From NCBI RefSeq assembly GCF_006861825.1, contig NZ_VDGI01000012.1:118034-155496 (forward strand): a stretch of DNA of 37,463 nt. The letters are read 5' to 3'. Under the pieces are notes generated by a model, which was not told where the DNA came from, ran no database searches, and saw only the letters and a program-made list of their open reading frames with translations. Below, in pieces: positions 26,043 to 34,160 of the stretch. This stretch comes from Psychrobacillus vulpis. GTDB taxonomy: Bacteria; Bacillota; Bacilli; Bacillales_A; Planococcaceae. The stretch's first letter is position 1, and each line of letters opens with the position of its first letter. The position numbers and the translations under genes are program-made.

Positions 26043-26667
26043 AGATAGCTCGAATGACAGCACGTACCGGACTGCCATCTGCTCCTTGAATCTTTAGAGG
26101 CAGCGCAATCAATTCATAATTACCTGGAGCGACATCTTGTAATAATAAGTTTTCTATTATATGGACACCATGTCGATAAAGTGCATGATGAGCAGGTAAG
26201 TCTTTATTATCCAAAGCATCGACGGAAGGGTGATCGACTCCTATTAAAAAGATCCCTTTCTCCTGCAAAAAAGCACCGATATTTTCTTTTAAGACTGGAA
26301 TTTGTGTAGGGAACTGTTCTACACTATTTTTTTTAGCTGTTTTTAATAGTAATCGTTCCACACCATCTAACTCGAATGCTTGTAATTCTTCTCGTCCGAT
26401 TGATTCCACTCCTGTGACATCTACTACTTTAGCATGACCAATGTAGATATTGACATCGAGCTGTTCAATGGTCGGTGCATTATTGTCGAAATGAAATGGT
26501 GCATCGGCATGTGTCCCGGTATGCACACTTGTTGTGAAACGACCGATGTTAACAGAACCAGTCTGCTCTTTTGAGTATGCTAGTTCAAATTGAAATGGCG
26601 TATCACCTGGCCAAGTGCCGATTTTATTCGAAAATGGTTGTGAAATATCAACCCATCGTTTCTCCAT
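26041..26667 (-). CDS. kynB: kynurenine formamidase
   Basis: Hydrolyses N-formylkynurenine to kynurenine and formate. 208 residues, the usual length for bacterial KynB of the cyclase-like metal-dependent fold, with the signature HTGTHADAPFHF carrying metal-binding His and Asp. The ATG at 26667 has AGGAGG six bases upstream and lies two bases after the transporter stop; upstream in-frame ATGs at 26673 and 26754 lie too close to the ribosome site or inside the transporter gene. It is last in the kynU-kynA-transporter-kynB operon. Confidence 0.92.
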   Translation of the reverse strand: MEKRWVDISQPFSNKIGTWPGDTPFQFELAYSKEQTGSVNIGRFTTSVHTGTHADAPFHFDNNAPTIEQLDVNIYIGHAKVVDVTGVESIGREELQAFELDGVERLLLKTAKKNSVEQFPTQIPVLKENIGAFLQEKGIFLIGVDHPSVDALDNKDLPAHHALYRHGVHIIENLLLQDVAPGNYELIALPLKIQGADGSPVRAVIRAI

Positions 26668-26669
26668 TG

Positions 26670-28022
26670 TCATCCTCCTAAAATTGGCCAAAGTGAATAA
26701 GCTAACACAATAACAATCACAACTGGCACAATCCACGTCATTAAAAAGCGCCAAATTGTATAATACATAGGAGATAACGAACTACTCAGCGTAAATTCTT
26801 CCTTCACTAATACTTTGTTCATCTTATGAACGATGAAAATAGCAATGAGCAGGTTGCCTAGTGGAAGCATCATATTACTTACTAGAAAGTCCGTCGAGTC
26901 GAATACACTTTTTCCAAAGATCGTCACGTCTTGAAGTAAACTTGATGATAATGCGGATGGAATAGATGCAACAAAAATCACTCCACCTATTATCCATGAA
27001 ATCATTTTACGTGCATTTTGCCATTTTTCCATAAGTGCCGCAACAATAATTTCGTACATACTAAAAGAAGAAGTCAGTGTAGCAAATAAGAATAATATTA
27101 AAAATAGAGCTAAAAATAACTCCCCAAATGGCATTTGTCCAAATACAGTTGGTAGGACGATGAATAATAACCCTGGACCTTCTGCTGGCTCATAGCCAAA
27201 AGCAAAAACGACTGGGAAAATTGCTAATCCTGCAAGTAATGATACGAAAATATTCATTAATACAACTGAACCTGCTGAATATGGTAAGCTTACATCTTTC
27301 TTTAAGTAGGAGCTGTACGTGACCATACAAGAAAACCCAACTGCTAACGCAAAAAAGGATTGCCCTAATGCATAAAGAATAGATTCACCTGTAGTTTTCG
27401 AAAAATCTGGTGATAGAAAGAACTTTACACCTTCCATTGCGCCATCAATTGTTAGAGACCGAATAACGAGTATAAAGAAAAAAATGAATAATAATGGCAT
27501 CATAAATTTATTGGCTTTCTCTATCCCATTTTGGATACCTGAGGAAATAACTAATACGTTTAATAGCGTAAACAATAACAATCCTACGAGTGTAATCCAA
27601 GGGGTACTTATAATAGTGCCAAACAACGCCTCTGAACTTGTACCTTCCGTAATGACATTTCCAACAACAGACATGCCACTATATACTAGAATCCAACCAC
27701 CTACTACACTATAAAAAGATAATAAGAGGAAGCATCCAACTACGCCAAGCCGACCAATCCATACCCATGCACTTTTTGGCACTAATTTTTTGTAAGCAGT
27801 AATTGCTTCTGCTCCAGCTCCGCGCCCAATGATAAACTCAGAGACTAGCATCGGAAGCCCGATAAGAAGCGTTAAACATACAAAGATTAAAAAGAATGCT
27901 CCTCCACCACTTTGGCCAGTGACATATGGCATCTTCCAAATAGCTCCTAGCCCAATCGCTGCCCCAGCTGAAGATAAGATGAAGCCAAGTCTAGTAGACC
28001 ATTGTCCTCTATTAGAGTTCAT
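26670..28022 (-). CDS. neurotransmitter:sodium symporter (NSS/LeuT-like), putative tryptophan transporter
   Basis: 450-residue symporter with about 11-12 helices. The N-terminus RGQWSTRLGFILSSAGAA and GLGAIWKMPYVTGQSGGGAF align with LeuT TM1. Residues matching LeuT Asn21 and Asn27 are Ala here (Ala21, Ala27); Asn27 helps bind sodium 1 in LeuT, so ion coupling may differ. The gene lies 16 bases after kynA and 2 bases before kynB, so it belongs to the operon, which suggests tryptophan or kynurenine uptake. The substrate is inferred from position only. Confidence 0.85.
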   Translation of the reverse strand: MNSNRGQWSTRLGFILSSAGAAIGLGAIWKMPYVTGQSGGGAFFLIFVCLTLLIGLPMLVSEFIIGRGAGAEAITAYKKLVPKSAWVWIGRLGVVGCFLLLSFYSVVGGWILVYSGMSVVGNVITEGTSSEALFGTIISTPWITLVGLLLFTLLNVLVISSGIQNGIEKANKFMMPLLFIFFFILVIRSLTIDGAMEGVKFFLSPDFSKTTGESILYALGQSFFALAVGFSCMVTYSSYLKKDVSLPYSAGSVVLMNIFVSLLAGLAIFPVVFAFGYEPAEGPGLLFIVLPTVFGQMPFGELFLALFLILFLFATLTSSFSMYEIIVAALMEKWQNARKMISWIIGGVIFVASIPSALSSSLLQDVTIFGKSVFDSTDFLVSNMMLPLGNLLIAIFIVHKMNKVLVKEEFTLSSSLSPMYYTIWRFLMTWIVPVVIVIVLAYSLWPILGG

Positions 28023-28038
28023 TTACTCCCTCCGTTCC

Positions 28039-28893
28039 TTAAAGGTTTGTTCTTAAATCCCACAGTTCAGGAAAAAATCGATGATCAAGCACTTTACGTA
28101 AATAATTTACACCGGAAGAACCACCTGTTCCAGTTTTAAATCCAATAATGCGTTCAACTGTTTTCATATGGCGGAAGCGCCACTGCTGAAGCCAATCTTC
28201 CACATCAACGAGTTTTTCTGCTAATTGATATAAATTCCAATACTTATCCACATTTAGATATACCTCTTTCCATGCAGCAGCAACTGACTCATCTCCCACA
28301 TAAGTCACGGAATAGTCACGCTCCACGACAGCTGGATTCAATGTAAATCCTGCTTTTGCTAATGCTTGAATTGCTACATCATAAATACTTGGCGCATTGT
28401 ACGCTTTTTCAAGTTGTTCATATAAGGCAGTATCTTGGTCATAGATTTTCAAAATATGTTTTGTTTTATAGCCGAGTGCAAATTCAATTTGTCTATACTG
28501 AAACGATTGGAATCCAGATGCTTTTCCTAGCTTATCACGAAACTCTAAATACTCGGCAGGCGTTAATGTCGAAAGTACGTCCCAAGCTTGGATAATCTGC
28601 GTTTGTATCTTCGTAACACGTGCAAGCATTTTAAAAGCAGCTTGCATTTTATCGTCCTGAATTGCTTGAATAGCACTATTTAGCTCATGCAATATTAATT
28701 TCATCCAAAGCTCGCTCACTTGGTGAATAATGATAAATAACATTTCGTCATGATGACCTGATAATCGTTTTTGACTAGATAAAATCCCATCGAGCTGCAA
28801 ATACTCACCGTACGTCATATCTTCCCGAAAATCAGTATAAATCCCTTTTTCACTTTTTAGCTTTTCATGCAGTTCCGAAATATTCTCCGACAT
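28039..28893 (-). CDS. kynA: tryptophan 2,3-dioxygenase
   Basis: Haem enzyme that opens the indole ring of tryptophan with O2 to N-formylkynurenine, the first and committed step. 284 residues, the bacterial length. [19 protein letters not shown] is the haem-pocket and substrate segment, and [20 protein letters not shown] followed by SSGVNYLRK is the conserved C-terminal block. The gene starts 14 bases after the kynU stop with a GGAGG-type site. The product goes to KynB, then KynU. Confidence 0.95.
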   Translation of the reverse strand: MSENISELHEKLKSEKGIYTDFREDMTYGEYLQLDGILSSQKRLSGHHDEMLFIIIHQVSELWMKLILHELNSAIQAIQDDKMQAAFKMLARVTKIQTQIIQAWDVLSTLTPAEYLEFRDKLGKASGFQSFQYRQIEFALGYKTKHILKIYDQDTALYEQLEKAYNAPSIYDVAIQALAKAGFTLNPAVVERDYSVTYVGDESVAAAWKEVYLNVDKYWNLYQLAEKLVDVEDWLQQWRFRHMKTVERIIGFKTGTGGSSGVNYLRKVLDHRFFPELWDLRTNL

Positions 28894-28907
28894 CGAACCC
28901 CTCCTTT

Positions 28908-30188
28908 TTATGCAACCACGTCTCGTTTGTTTTCGAACTTTTTATATGACTCTTCTTTCATAATCTTCTTTAATATTTGCACCGTTCTCCACACATCTTC
29001 GTATGAATTATATAGTGCAACAGGTGCTAAACGAATGCCATTTGGAGAACGGAAATCCGGAATAACTTTGTATTCTTTTAATGCTTTACAAATCCGAGCC
29101 GCTTCTTCATGAACTAGAAAAAGATGACCACCTCGACGTTCGTGTTCCTTTGGATTTGTTATTGTAAATTGGTAGTCACTCAATTCTTCTTCGACAAGCA
29201 ATGTCATATAATCCGTTAATTTCAACGACTTTTCACGAATTGCATGTATGCCTGCTTCAGCAAATATTTGAAGTGAACCGTATAATGGTGCAGCACTAAA
29301 AATACTCGGTGTTCCAATTTGGTATGCACCAGCATTCGAGGCTGGTGTCATTTCGATCGCCAGATCAAACTGCTTTTCTTTATCCGAACCAAACCAGCCA
29401 GCAAGCCCAGGCTTTTGTCCGAAGTGTTTCTTATTAACATACAAGCCTCCAACAGCCCCTGGCCCTCCATTTAGGTGTTTGTAATTACACCAAAATGCAA
29501 AGTCTACATCCCAATCATCCAAACAATGTGGAATCGATCCAATCGAATGACATAAGTCAAATCCAATTAATATATTTCGTTCATGCGCAGCATTAGTAAG
29601 CGCTTTCATATTTAAGATTTGTCCACTTCGATAAAGTACACTTGGTAGCACTATTAGCGCGACATCATCTGTCATCGCATCTATAATATCCGCTTCGCTT
29701 AATGTATCTCCATCACGACTTTTCACTAATTTCATCTGCTCCTTAGGATCATAGCCGTGCAAGACTAGCTGACTGCTAATCGCATATAAATCGGAAGGAA
29801 AGTTCAATTCATCCGCTAGAATTTTGATGCGTGCTCCTTCTGGATGATAGAAACTAGCAATTAGCTGATGCAAATTTGTTGTTGTAGAGCCTGTAATAAT
29901 TACTTCTTCTTTCGCTGCACCAACAAGTGGTGCACACATTTCACTTAATGTCTCGGAGAAATAAAACCATGGATCCTTTCCTTGTGTCCAACCATCAATC
30001 CCGTATTTCTTCCATGCATCAAGTGCAGATAATAATGACTGCTCTGCTCTTTTAGACAACAATCCTAAAGAATTTCCGTCCATATAAATAACTTCAGGTT
30101 GCAAATAGAACTCATCTCGATAACTATTCAACGCGTCTTGCTGATCTAATTTTCTTGCATATTCTAATCTTGTATCTCTCTCCATCAT
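28908..30188 (-). CDS. kynU: kynureninase
   Basis: PLP enzyme that splits kynurenine into anthranilate and alanine. 426 residues. The cofactor lysine lies in [14 protein letters not shown]; the phosphate-binding segment is [12 protein letters not shown] and the ring-stacking Asp/His region is [14 protein letters not shown]. Upstream, AAGGAG lies 12-15 bases before the two adjacent ATGs (30188 and 30185), a slightly long spacing. It is the first gene of the kyn operon and follows a strong promoter. No genes for anthranilate breakdown are nearby. Confidence 0.94.
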   Translation of the reverse strand: MMERDTRLEYARKLDQQDALNSYRDEFYLQPEVIYMDGNSLGLLSKRAEQSLLSALDAWKKYGIDGWTQGKDPWFYFSETLSEMCAPLVGAAKEEVIITGSTTTNLHQLIASFYHPEGARIKILADELNFPSDLYAISSQLVLHGYDPKEQMKLVKSRDGDTLSEADIIDAMTDDVALIVLPSVLYRSGQILNMKALTNAAHERNILIGFDLCHSIGSIPHCLDDWDVDFAFWCNYKHLNGGPGAVGGLYVNKKHFGQKPGLAGWFGSDKEKQFDLAIEMTPASNAGAYQIGTPSIFSAAPLYGSLQIFAEAGIHAIREKSLKLTDYMTLLVEEELSDYQFTITNPKEHERRGGHLFLVHEEAARICKALKEYKVIPDFRSPNGIRLAPVALYNSYEDVWRTVQILKKIMKEESYKKFENKRDVVA

Positions 30189-30240
30189 CCAGTATCGTCA
30201 CTCCTTTTTATGTTTCTAAATATTCTTTCTATTTAAATTA

Positions 30241-30269
30241 ATGATATGTTTTAAGTGATATAGTGTCAA
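30241..30269 (-). promoter_or_regulatory. kyn operon promoter
   Basis: On the minus strand TTGACA (30264-30269) is a perfect -35, spaced 17 bp from TATCAT (30241-30246). It is about 55 bp upstream of kynU. A loose inverted repeat around TATCAAT and ATTGACA overlaps the -35 and could be an operator. Confidence 0.75.
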
Positions 30270-30329
30270 TGAAACTATTGATAAGTTGCAAAAGGATTAA
30301 GAGCAATTTAATTTTGCACATCATTATAT

Positions 30330-30378
30330 GCTAAGCCTCCACAAAAAGATTCATCAAATCCTTTTGTGGAGGCTTAGC
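30330..30378. other. long near-perfect hairpin
   Basis: GCTAAGCCTCCACAAAA and TTTTGTGGAGGCTTAGC are exact complements around a 15-nt centre. No U-tract follows on either strand, so it is not a standard terminator. It borders the repeat at 30380-30433 and may be the tip of a repeat element or a remnant terminator. Confidence 0.6.
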
Positions 30379-30619
30379 TACACCGCACGAAGCGTAGCGC
30401 AGGAGGAGGCTCGGCGCTCGCCCACGGAATGGTTTGTTTAACTTCTGGAAAAACTGAAGAAAGCAATGTATATTCACGATCAGATACTTCATTTTTGTTG
30501 ATGGTCATCCAACAATTCGAATTTTCATTATGAAATATGTATATATATGATTCGTTTACAACTGGGCATTTAGATAATAGTTCGATAGATGGAAAGAGTG
30601 CAACTAAGTCTGTGGACAC
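30374..30619 (-). pseudogene. N-terminal fragment of a PucR/CdaR-like regulator
   Basis: The first 60 or so codons read MSTDLVALFPSIELL, then YIYIFHNENSNCWMTINKNE and VSDREYTLLSSVF. This looks like the N-terminal sensor part of PucR-type HTH proteins such as B. subtilis YxkF. The frame then runs into repeat sequence (from about 30433) and stops, so the rest of the gene, including the HTH, is gone. B. subtilis yxkF lies beside msmX, and an msmX-like remnant follows here. The family call is tentative. Confidence 0.4.
30380..30433. repeat. GC-rich repeat fragment
   Basis: Carries ACCGCACGAAGCGTAGCGCA and GGAGGAGGCTCGGCGCTCGC followed by CCACGGAA. The same module order is at 10948-11015. Its edge marks where the PucR-like fragment loses homology. 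Confidence 0.7.
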
Positions 30620-30744
30620 TGTGAAATCTCCTATCTTGAAGCTATTGGAACTTTAACTGTTCTGTTTCAGCTTTTGATTTTAATAGTCATAAAAAGGGTT
30701 TAATTATTTGGCTCTGTTAACTATACTGTTGATTTCCGTTACAG

Positions 30745-30832
30745 ACGGACGCTTTCTGCGGGCGGTCCGTGAGTCTCCTCGTCGCAGAAAAGACTTTCAA
30801 ATTGGATTTAGCACGGATCTGTTCACTAACTC
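30745..30832. repeat. GC-rich repeat, family C
   Basis: Reads GACGGACGCTTTCTGCGGGC, GGTCCGTGAGTCTCCTCGTC and later GGATCTGTTCACTAACTCACG. It separates the two gene remnants and replaces what would be the N-terminal part of the ABC ATPase gene. The module GGACGCTTTC is also in family B. Confidence 0.6.
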
Positions 30833-30835
30833 ACG

Positions 30836-31132
30836 ATGCTGAATTCTCAAGGATACAACGAAAAAGAGGTTCTTCTCGGAATAAGACCCGAACATATTTC
30901 AGAAGATGCTGAAGTTCTAGCTCAATTTTCGGAATCAACAGTGGAAGCTAATATCGAAGTATCTGAATTAACTGGAACAGAATTGATGGTCTATTCTGCA
31001 CTCGAAGGTCAACAGTATGTTACCCGAATAAACTCTGATTCACTTATCCAACCTGCCCAAAATATTAAACTATCATTCGATTTATCAAGAAGCCATTTCT
31101 TCGATAAGGAAACTGAAAGTCGTATAAGATAG
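30836..31132 (+). pseudogene. C-terminal remnant of a sugar ABC transporter ATPase (MsmX/UgpC type)
   Basis: 98 codons read LLGIRPEHISEDAEVLAQ, then VSELTGTELMVYSALEGQQY and a tail KLSFDLSRSHFFDKETE. This is the C-terminal regulatory (TOBE/OB) part of MsmX/UgpC/MalK-like ATPases; the ATP-binding half, about 270 residues, is absent and family-C repeat sequence lies where it should be. A strong terminator follows. No ribosome site is convincing. It is best seen as a gene deleted from its 5' side. Confidence 0.8.
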
Positions 31133-31188
31133 TAAGTTCTCGAGTGCTTTGATTGCACGTTAACTACACTATTACCGATGAAATTTTA

Positions 31189-31235
31189 GGAGAGGAAGGA
31201 AAGTGACTCGTCACTTTCCTTCCTCTCCCTTTTTC
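31189..31235 (+). terminator. very strong terminator after ABC ATPase remnant
   Basis: GGAGAGGAAGGAAAGTGA pairs perfectly with TCACTTTCCTTCCTCTCC around a 4-nt loop (CTCG), followed by CTTTTTC. The intact terminator beside a broken gene implies recent decay of that gene. Confidence 0.9.
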
Positions 31236-31349
31236 GGTACTCATGTGGATAACGTTTAACGATCGCCTTGGTTATTTGCTTGTTGGGGCTTACCAAGGTG
31301 CTGGCGCTTTTCTTGAGAAGAAAGAAAGTATATACATTCGGTAAGCAAT

Positions 31350-31478
31350 TTGTTTTCCGAAGCTTACCGCTCGCTTTCCGCGGGGGAGCGTCGAGCCGCT
31401 TCGTCGCTACGCTCCTGCAGGGTCTCGTCTGTCTCGCTTTTCCCGCTGGAGTCGAGCGGACGTTTCTCCAAACGACAC
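31350..31478. repeat. GC-rich repeat, family B (full copy)
   Basis: Begins GTTTTCCGAAGCTTACCGCT, continues CGCTTTCCGCGGGGGAGCGT and CTCCTGCAGGGTCTCGTCTG, and ends GAGCGGACGTTTCTCCAAA. It matches 10367-10428 at both ends. The open frame over 31268-31525 is a repeat translation. Confidence 0.8.
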
Positions 31479-31746
31479 AAAGTATGTCACCATTGTGTCC
31501 TGTCCCGTTCCTAAAAATATCCTAGAGTATTAATGTAGCAAACTTGAACTTGTAATACTAAACTTTCTAAGGACAATGCACGTAAAGGTTTCTTACCTGA
31601 AAAAAAGGAAATTTGTAACCATATGATAAAATAAATCTATAGATTGTTAAGAAATGTACTTAAATTAACGCAAGCAAGAACGTCTAATACACTGAGAAAG
31701 TTTTGAAAGGTGAAATAAATTTCATAAGAAAAGGGGACAATTTAAA
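31479..31746. other. gene-free upstream region of the helix-hairpin-helix gene
   Basis: AT-rich. A possible promoter is TTGTAA with a weak AT-rich -10 near 31625-31650, too loose to call. No RNA gene was seen. Confidence 0.35.
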
Positions 31747-32040
31747 ATGACAACTTCAGAGAAAAATTTAAGGACTTGCAACAATGGACATAAATATTAT
31801 AAAAGCAGCGATTGTCCAACCTGTCCGACCTGTGAGCAAGAACGCAGACCTGTCGATGGATTCCTTTCATTGCTCTCCGCACCAGCAAGGCGAGCATTAG
31901 AAAAAAACGGAATAACTTCTTTGAAGAATCTATCTAAATATAGTGAAAAAGAGATTTTGCAATTTCACGGTATGGGACCAGCTTCTTTACCTAAACTTAG
32001 ATCTGCTTTAAAGGAAAATGGGTTATCATTCAGAAACTAA
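31747..32040 (+). CDS. small zinc-site plus RpoA-CTD-like helix-hairpin-helix protein
   Basis: 97 residues. The N-terminal part has a likely metal site: Cys11, His15, Cys23, Cys26 and Cys29 (SDCPTCPTCEQ). The C-terminal half, LEKNGITSLKNLSKYSEKE then ILQFHGMGPASLPKLRSAL, looks like the C-terminal domain of the RNA polymerase alpha subunit and similar helix-hairpin-helix DNA-binding units, with the GMGP hairpin. AGGGG lies about ten bases before ATG. It is flanked by repeats on both sides. A DNA-binding role is likely from the fold; the target is unknown. Confidence 0.75.
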   Translation: MTTSEKNLRTCNNGHKYYKSSDCPTCPTCEQERRPVDGFLSLLSAPARRALEKNGITSLKNLSKYSEKEILQFHGMGPASLPKLRSALKENGLSFRN

Positions 32041-32087
32041 ACACCAAGAATTATTATATTTTCAGGAATGTAGTTTGTAATTTTTTC

Positions 32088-32215
32088 TTCAAGTGCCCCA
32101 CCATTCAAAACGCTCAGAGAATTAATTCTCTGCGCGTCAATCGATGACGACTCCTGTAGGAATAGCGTGAGTCTTGAGACCTTCAGGGAGGGCACTATAA
32201 AACTGGATTTTTTAA
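32088..32215. repeat. GC-rich repeat unit, divergent
   Basis: Contains GACTCCTGTAGGAATAGCGT, GAGACCTTCAGGGAGGGCAC and a tip TATAAAACTGG. It is followed by an AT-rich linker, TTTTTTAAGATAATACTTTT, nearly identical to the linker at 10751-10783, and then by a family-A element, so the order unit-linker-element is the same at both loci. Confidence 0.7.
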
Positions 32216-32235
32216 GATAATACTTTTTCATTTCA

Positions 32236-32520
32236 AGAAAATCGTTGAAAAAGGCGACACTCCTGCGGGAATAGCGTTAGTCGAAGACCCCGCAGCAAAG
32301 CGAGGAGACTGAGGCAACGCCCGTGGAAAGGGAGGCCACTGAAAAACCAAAATTCAGAAAATAAAGTCACCACTTGAGAAGTATATTTGTATCAAAATTG
32401 GCATGACGTCCCCATAAACACCCTAAAAAGTGAAGGAATTATGGGATTTCGTTTTTATTTTTTGAAAAAAAGTGACTTTTTCAGTGGCCCGTGGAAAGGG
32501 AGCCGTTTCAACGATTTTCT
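32236..32520. repeat. family-A element, occupied copy 1 (285 bp)
   Basis: Outer ends AGAAAATCGTTGAAA and TTTCAACGATTTTCT are perfect 15-bp terminal inverted repeats. The body matches the empty copy at 10784-10899 but is split by the 156-bp insert (32334-32489), with CGTGGAAAGGGAG on both sides of the insert. Length 285 minus 156 minus 13 equals 116, the length of the empty copy. Confidence 0.9.
32334..32489 (+). mobile_element. 156-bp non-autonomous inserted element, copy 1
   Basis: Tips are GGCCACTGAAAAA and its exact complement TTTTTCAGTGGCC. No reading frame of note. The sequence is identical to 36303-36458 in reverse complement over all 156 bases. It is flanked by a 13-bp (up to 16-bp if the GCC is included) direct repeat taken from the outer element. 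No transposase is in the window. Confidence 0.85.
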
Positions 32521-32595
32521 TATTTGCCTTAATCTCTAATCTATCACTCTAGAACTCCCTCTACATCAATATATCTTGAATTCAAAATAAATATC

Positions 32596-32624
32596 TTGCG
32601 TTATTATCAATTTACTAGTAAACT
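32596..32624 (+). promoter_or_regulatory. marR promoter candidate
   Basis: TTGCGT (32596-32601) and TAAACT (32619-32624) with 17-bp spacing, overlapped by the palindromic operator and about 30 bp before the marR start. Confidence 0.5.
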
Positions 32625-32627
32625 GAT
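32606..32627. promoter_or_regulatory. near-palindromic operator of marR
   Basis: Half-sites ATCAATTTACT and AGTAAACTGAT are complementary at 10 of 11 positions. The site overlaps the spacer and -10 of the marR promoter. A related site lies before the dioxygenase gene (33175-33196). Confidence 0.75.
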
Positions 32628-32655
32628 GTTACAAGATAAAGAAAAGGAGTTGGTA

Positions 32656-33102
32656 ATGATGGAACAACATACGCTAAGCTCTCTCATTTGGTTGCGAATT
32701 GCGCGTTTTGTACAACGAAGTAATCAGTTGTCGAATGAGTTTTTGGAAAGATACGATATGACTGCTGCACAATTTGATGTACTTGCACAAATTCATATTT
32801 ATGAGCCTATTACACAAATGGATTTAGCAGAAAAACTAACTGTTAGCAGAGGCGGTATGTCTCGTATGTTAACTCGCCTAGAGAAAGAACGCCTAATCGT
32901 ACGCAAGCAGGATTGGAAGATCAAGTACATTTCATTAACTGATAAAGGCCGAGCTCTTATACAAAAAGCAATGCCTGAACAAACGGAGTTTCAATCTTCT
33001 ATGTTTGACGAAGTGCTGAATGAAGTAGAGAAAAAACAACTTTATATGCTCATGACAAAAATTCAAAAACATAGCTTAGAAAAGGAATGTCCTCAAAAAT
33101 GA
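32656..33102 (+). CDS. MarR family transcriptional regulator
   Basis: 148-residue dimeric winged-helix repressor: dimer helices at both ends, recognition helix [18 protein letters not shown] and wing [16 protein letters not shown]. The ATG at 32656 is 6-7 bases after AAGGAG; the longer frame from TTG 32596 would run through its own promoter. It most resembles quinone- or aromatic-responsive MarR types such as MhqR by its neighbours, an extradiol-type dioxygenase, a flavin monooxygenase and an FMN reductase. The matching operators suggest autorepression and control of the next three genes. Confidence 0.88.
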   Translation: MMEQHTLSSLIWLRIARFVQRSNQLSNEFLERYDMTAAQFDVLAQIHIYEPITQMDLAEKLTVSRGGMSRMLTRLEKERLIVRKQDWKIKYISLTDKGRALIQKAMPEQTEFQSSMFDEVLNEVEKKQLYMLMTKIQKHSLEKECPQK

Positions 33103-33145
33103 CAAAATTACGAGCGCCTTTATCAGATGTTGAGATCTGAGGGTG

Positions 33146-33174
33146 TTAGATTTAAACAAAAAAAATTTTACAAT
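33146..33174 (+). promoter_or_regulatory. promoter of the dioxygenase operon
   Basis: TTAGAT (33146-33151) and TACAAT (33169-33174) with 17-bp spacing. The operator follows directly at 33175-33196. Confidence 0.5.
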
Positions 33175-33196
33175 ATCAGTTGATATGTAAATTGAT
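33175..33196. promoter_or_regulatory. operator of the dioxygenase operon
   Basis: Starts ATCAGTTGAT and ends GTAAATTGAT. Its reverse complement matches the marR operator at 16 of 22 positions, including ATCAATTTAC and ACTGAT. It lies just after the -10 box, a classical repressor position. Confidence 0.65.
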
Positions 33197-33212
33197 AAGG
33201 AGGAAACAAATA

Positions 33213-34142
33213 ATGAACACAATCAAAGGTCATCACCACGTTTCAATGGTTACAAAAAATGCACAAACAAATGTGAATTTCTATCGAGAAACATTAGGAT
33301 TACGATTAGTTAAAAAGACAGTAAACCAAGACACTCCTAGCATGTATCACCTATTCTATGGTGACGAAACAGGAAGTCCTGGTACTGAATTATCTTTTTT
33401 CGAATTACCAATAGCTGCCCGTACGCATCGAGGAACCAATTCTATCTCACGAATTGGTTTATTAGTACAAAACGAAGAAACATTAACTTATTGGCAACAA
33501 CGCTTTCTGTTATTAGACGTAAAGCATGGTGATCTCTTTACTTATGGTGGCCGCTTAGCATTACCATTTGAAGACCCTGATGGATTACAATTACTGCTTA
33601 TTAGCAATGAAGCAAAAGAAACACCGACATTTTGGACACCATGGGAAGGCTCCCCTGTTCCTATTCAACATCAAATTTTAGGAATTGGACCAGTCGAACT
33701 AACAGTTCGTAATATAGCGAAAACAGGCAATATGTTAACCAATTTACTTGGCTATCACGAGATACAAGAAGGCGTTTTTCAATCAGTGGAAGGTGCTGCT
33801 TATAGTGAAATCGTTTTGAAAAGTTTACAAGGGGATTTAGAACGACCAGGTCGTGGTAGCGTACATCATATCGCTATACGCGTTGATACCGAAGAACATA
33901 TGAAAGAATGGGCAGAACGCATTGGAAATGCTGGATTCGAATCTACCGGTGTAATCGATCGTTACTACTTTCACAGTCTATACTTCAGAGAATCCAATGG
34001 CATCTTATTTGAATTAGCGACAGACGGCCCTGGATTTAGTGCAGACGAAGCAAATGAAAATCTCGGTAAAGAATTAGCATTACCTCCGTTTTTAGAAAAT
34101 AGACGGGCTGAAATCGAAGCAAAACTAAAACCAATTATATAA
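33213..34142 (+). CDS. ring-cleaving dioxygenase, VOC superfamily (MhqO/MhqA-like)
   Basis: 309-residue metal enzyme of two glyoxalase-type modules. IKGHHHVSMVTKNAQTN gives the first ligand His, SVHHIAIRVDTEEH the second, and GILFELATDGPGF the Glu, the 2-His-1-carboxylate set of Fe or Mn extradiol enzymes. Relatives in B. subtilis (MhqA/E/O) are induced by quinones and catechols. The start at 33213 has AAGGAGG upstream; the track-length TTG at 33180 is inside the operator. It heads an operon with a luciferase-like monooxygenase and FMN reductase, fitting catechol or hydroquinone cleavage. Confidence 0.88.
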   Translation: MNTIKGHHHVSMVTKNAQTNVNFYRETLGLRLVKKTVNQDTPSMYHLFYGDETGSPGTELSFFELPIAARTHRGTNSISRIGLLVQNEETLTYWQQRFLLLDVKHGDLFTYGGRLALPFEDPDGLQLLLISNEAKETPTFWTPWEGSPVPIQHQILGIGPVELTVRNIAKTGNMLTNLLGYHEIQEGVFQSVEGAAYSEIVLKSLQGDLERPGRGSVHHIAIRVDTEEHMKEWAERIGNAGFESTGVIDRYYFHSLYFRESNGILFELATDGPGFSADEANENLGKELALPPFLENRRAEIEAKLKPII

Positions 34143-34160
34143 GAAAAGAGGAATATATAA

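Noticed and set aside
26673-26754. Longer N-terminus for kynB
   Set aside because: The Cys-rich extension is the transporter's coding end in another frame, and AGGAGG sits right before the shorter start.
30330-30378. Intrinsic terminator for kyn or PucR-like transcripts
   Set aside because: The stem is strong but neither side has a U-tract, so it is listed as a hairpin only.
31268-31525. 85-residue frame
   Set aside because: Most of it is a family-B repeat translated; no ribosome site.
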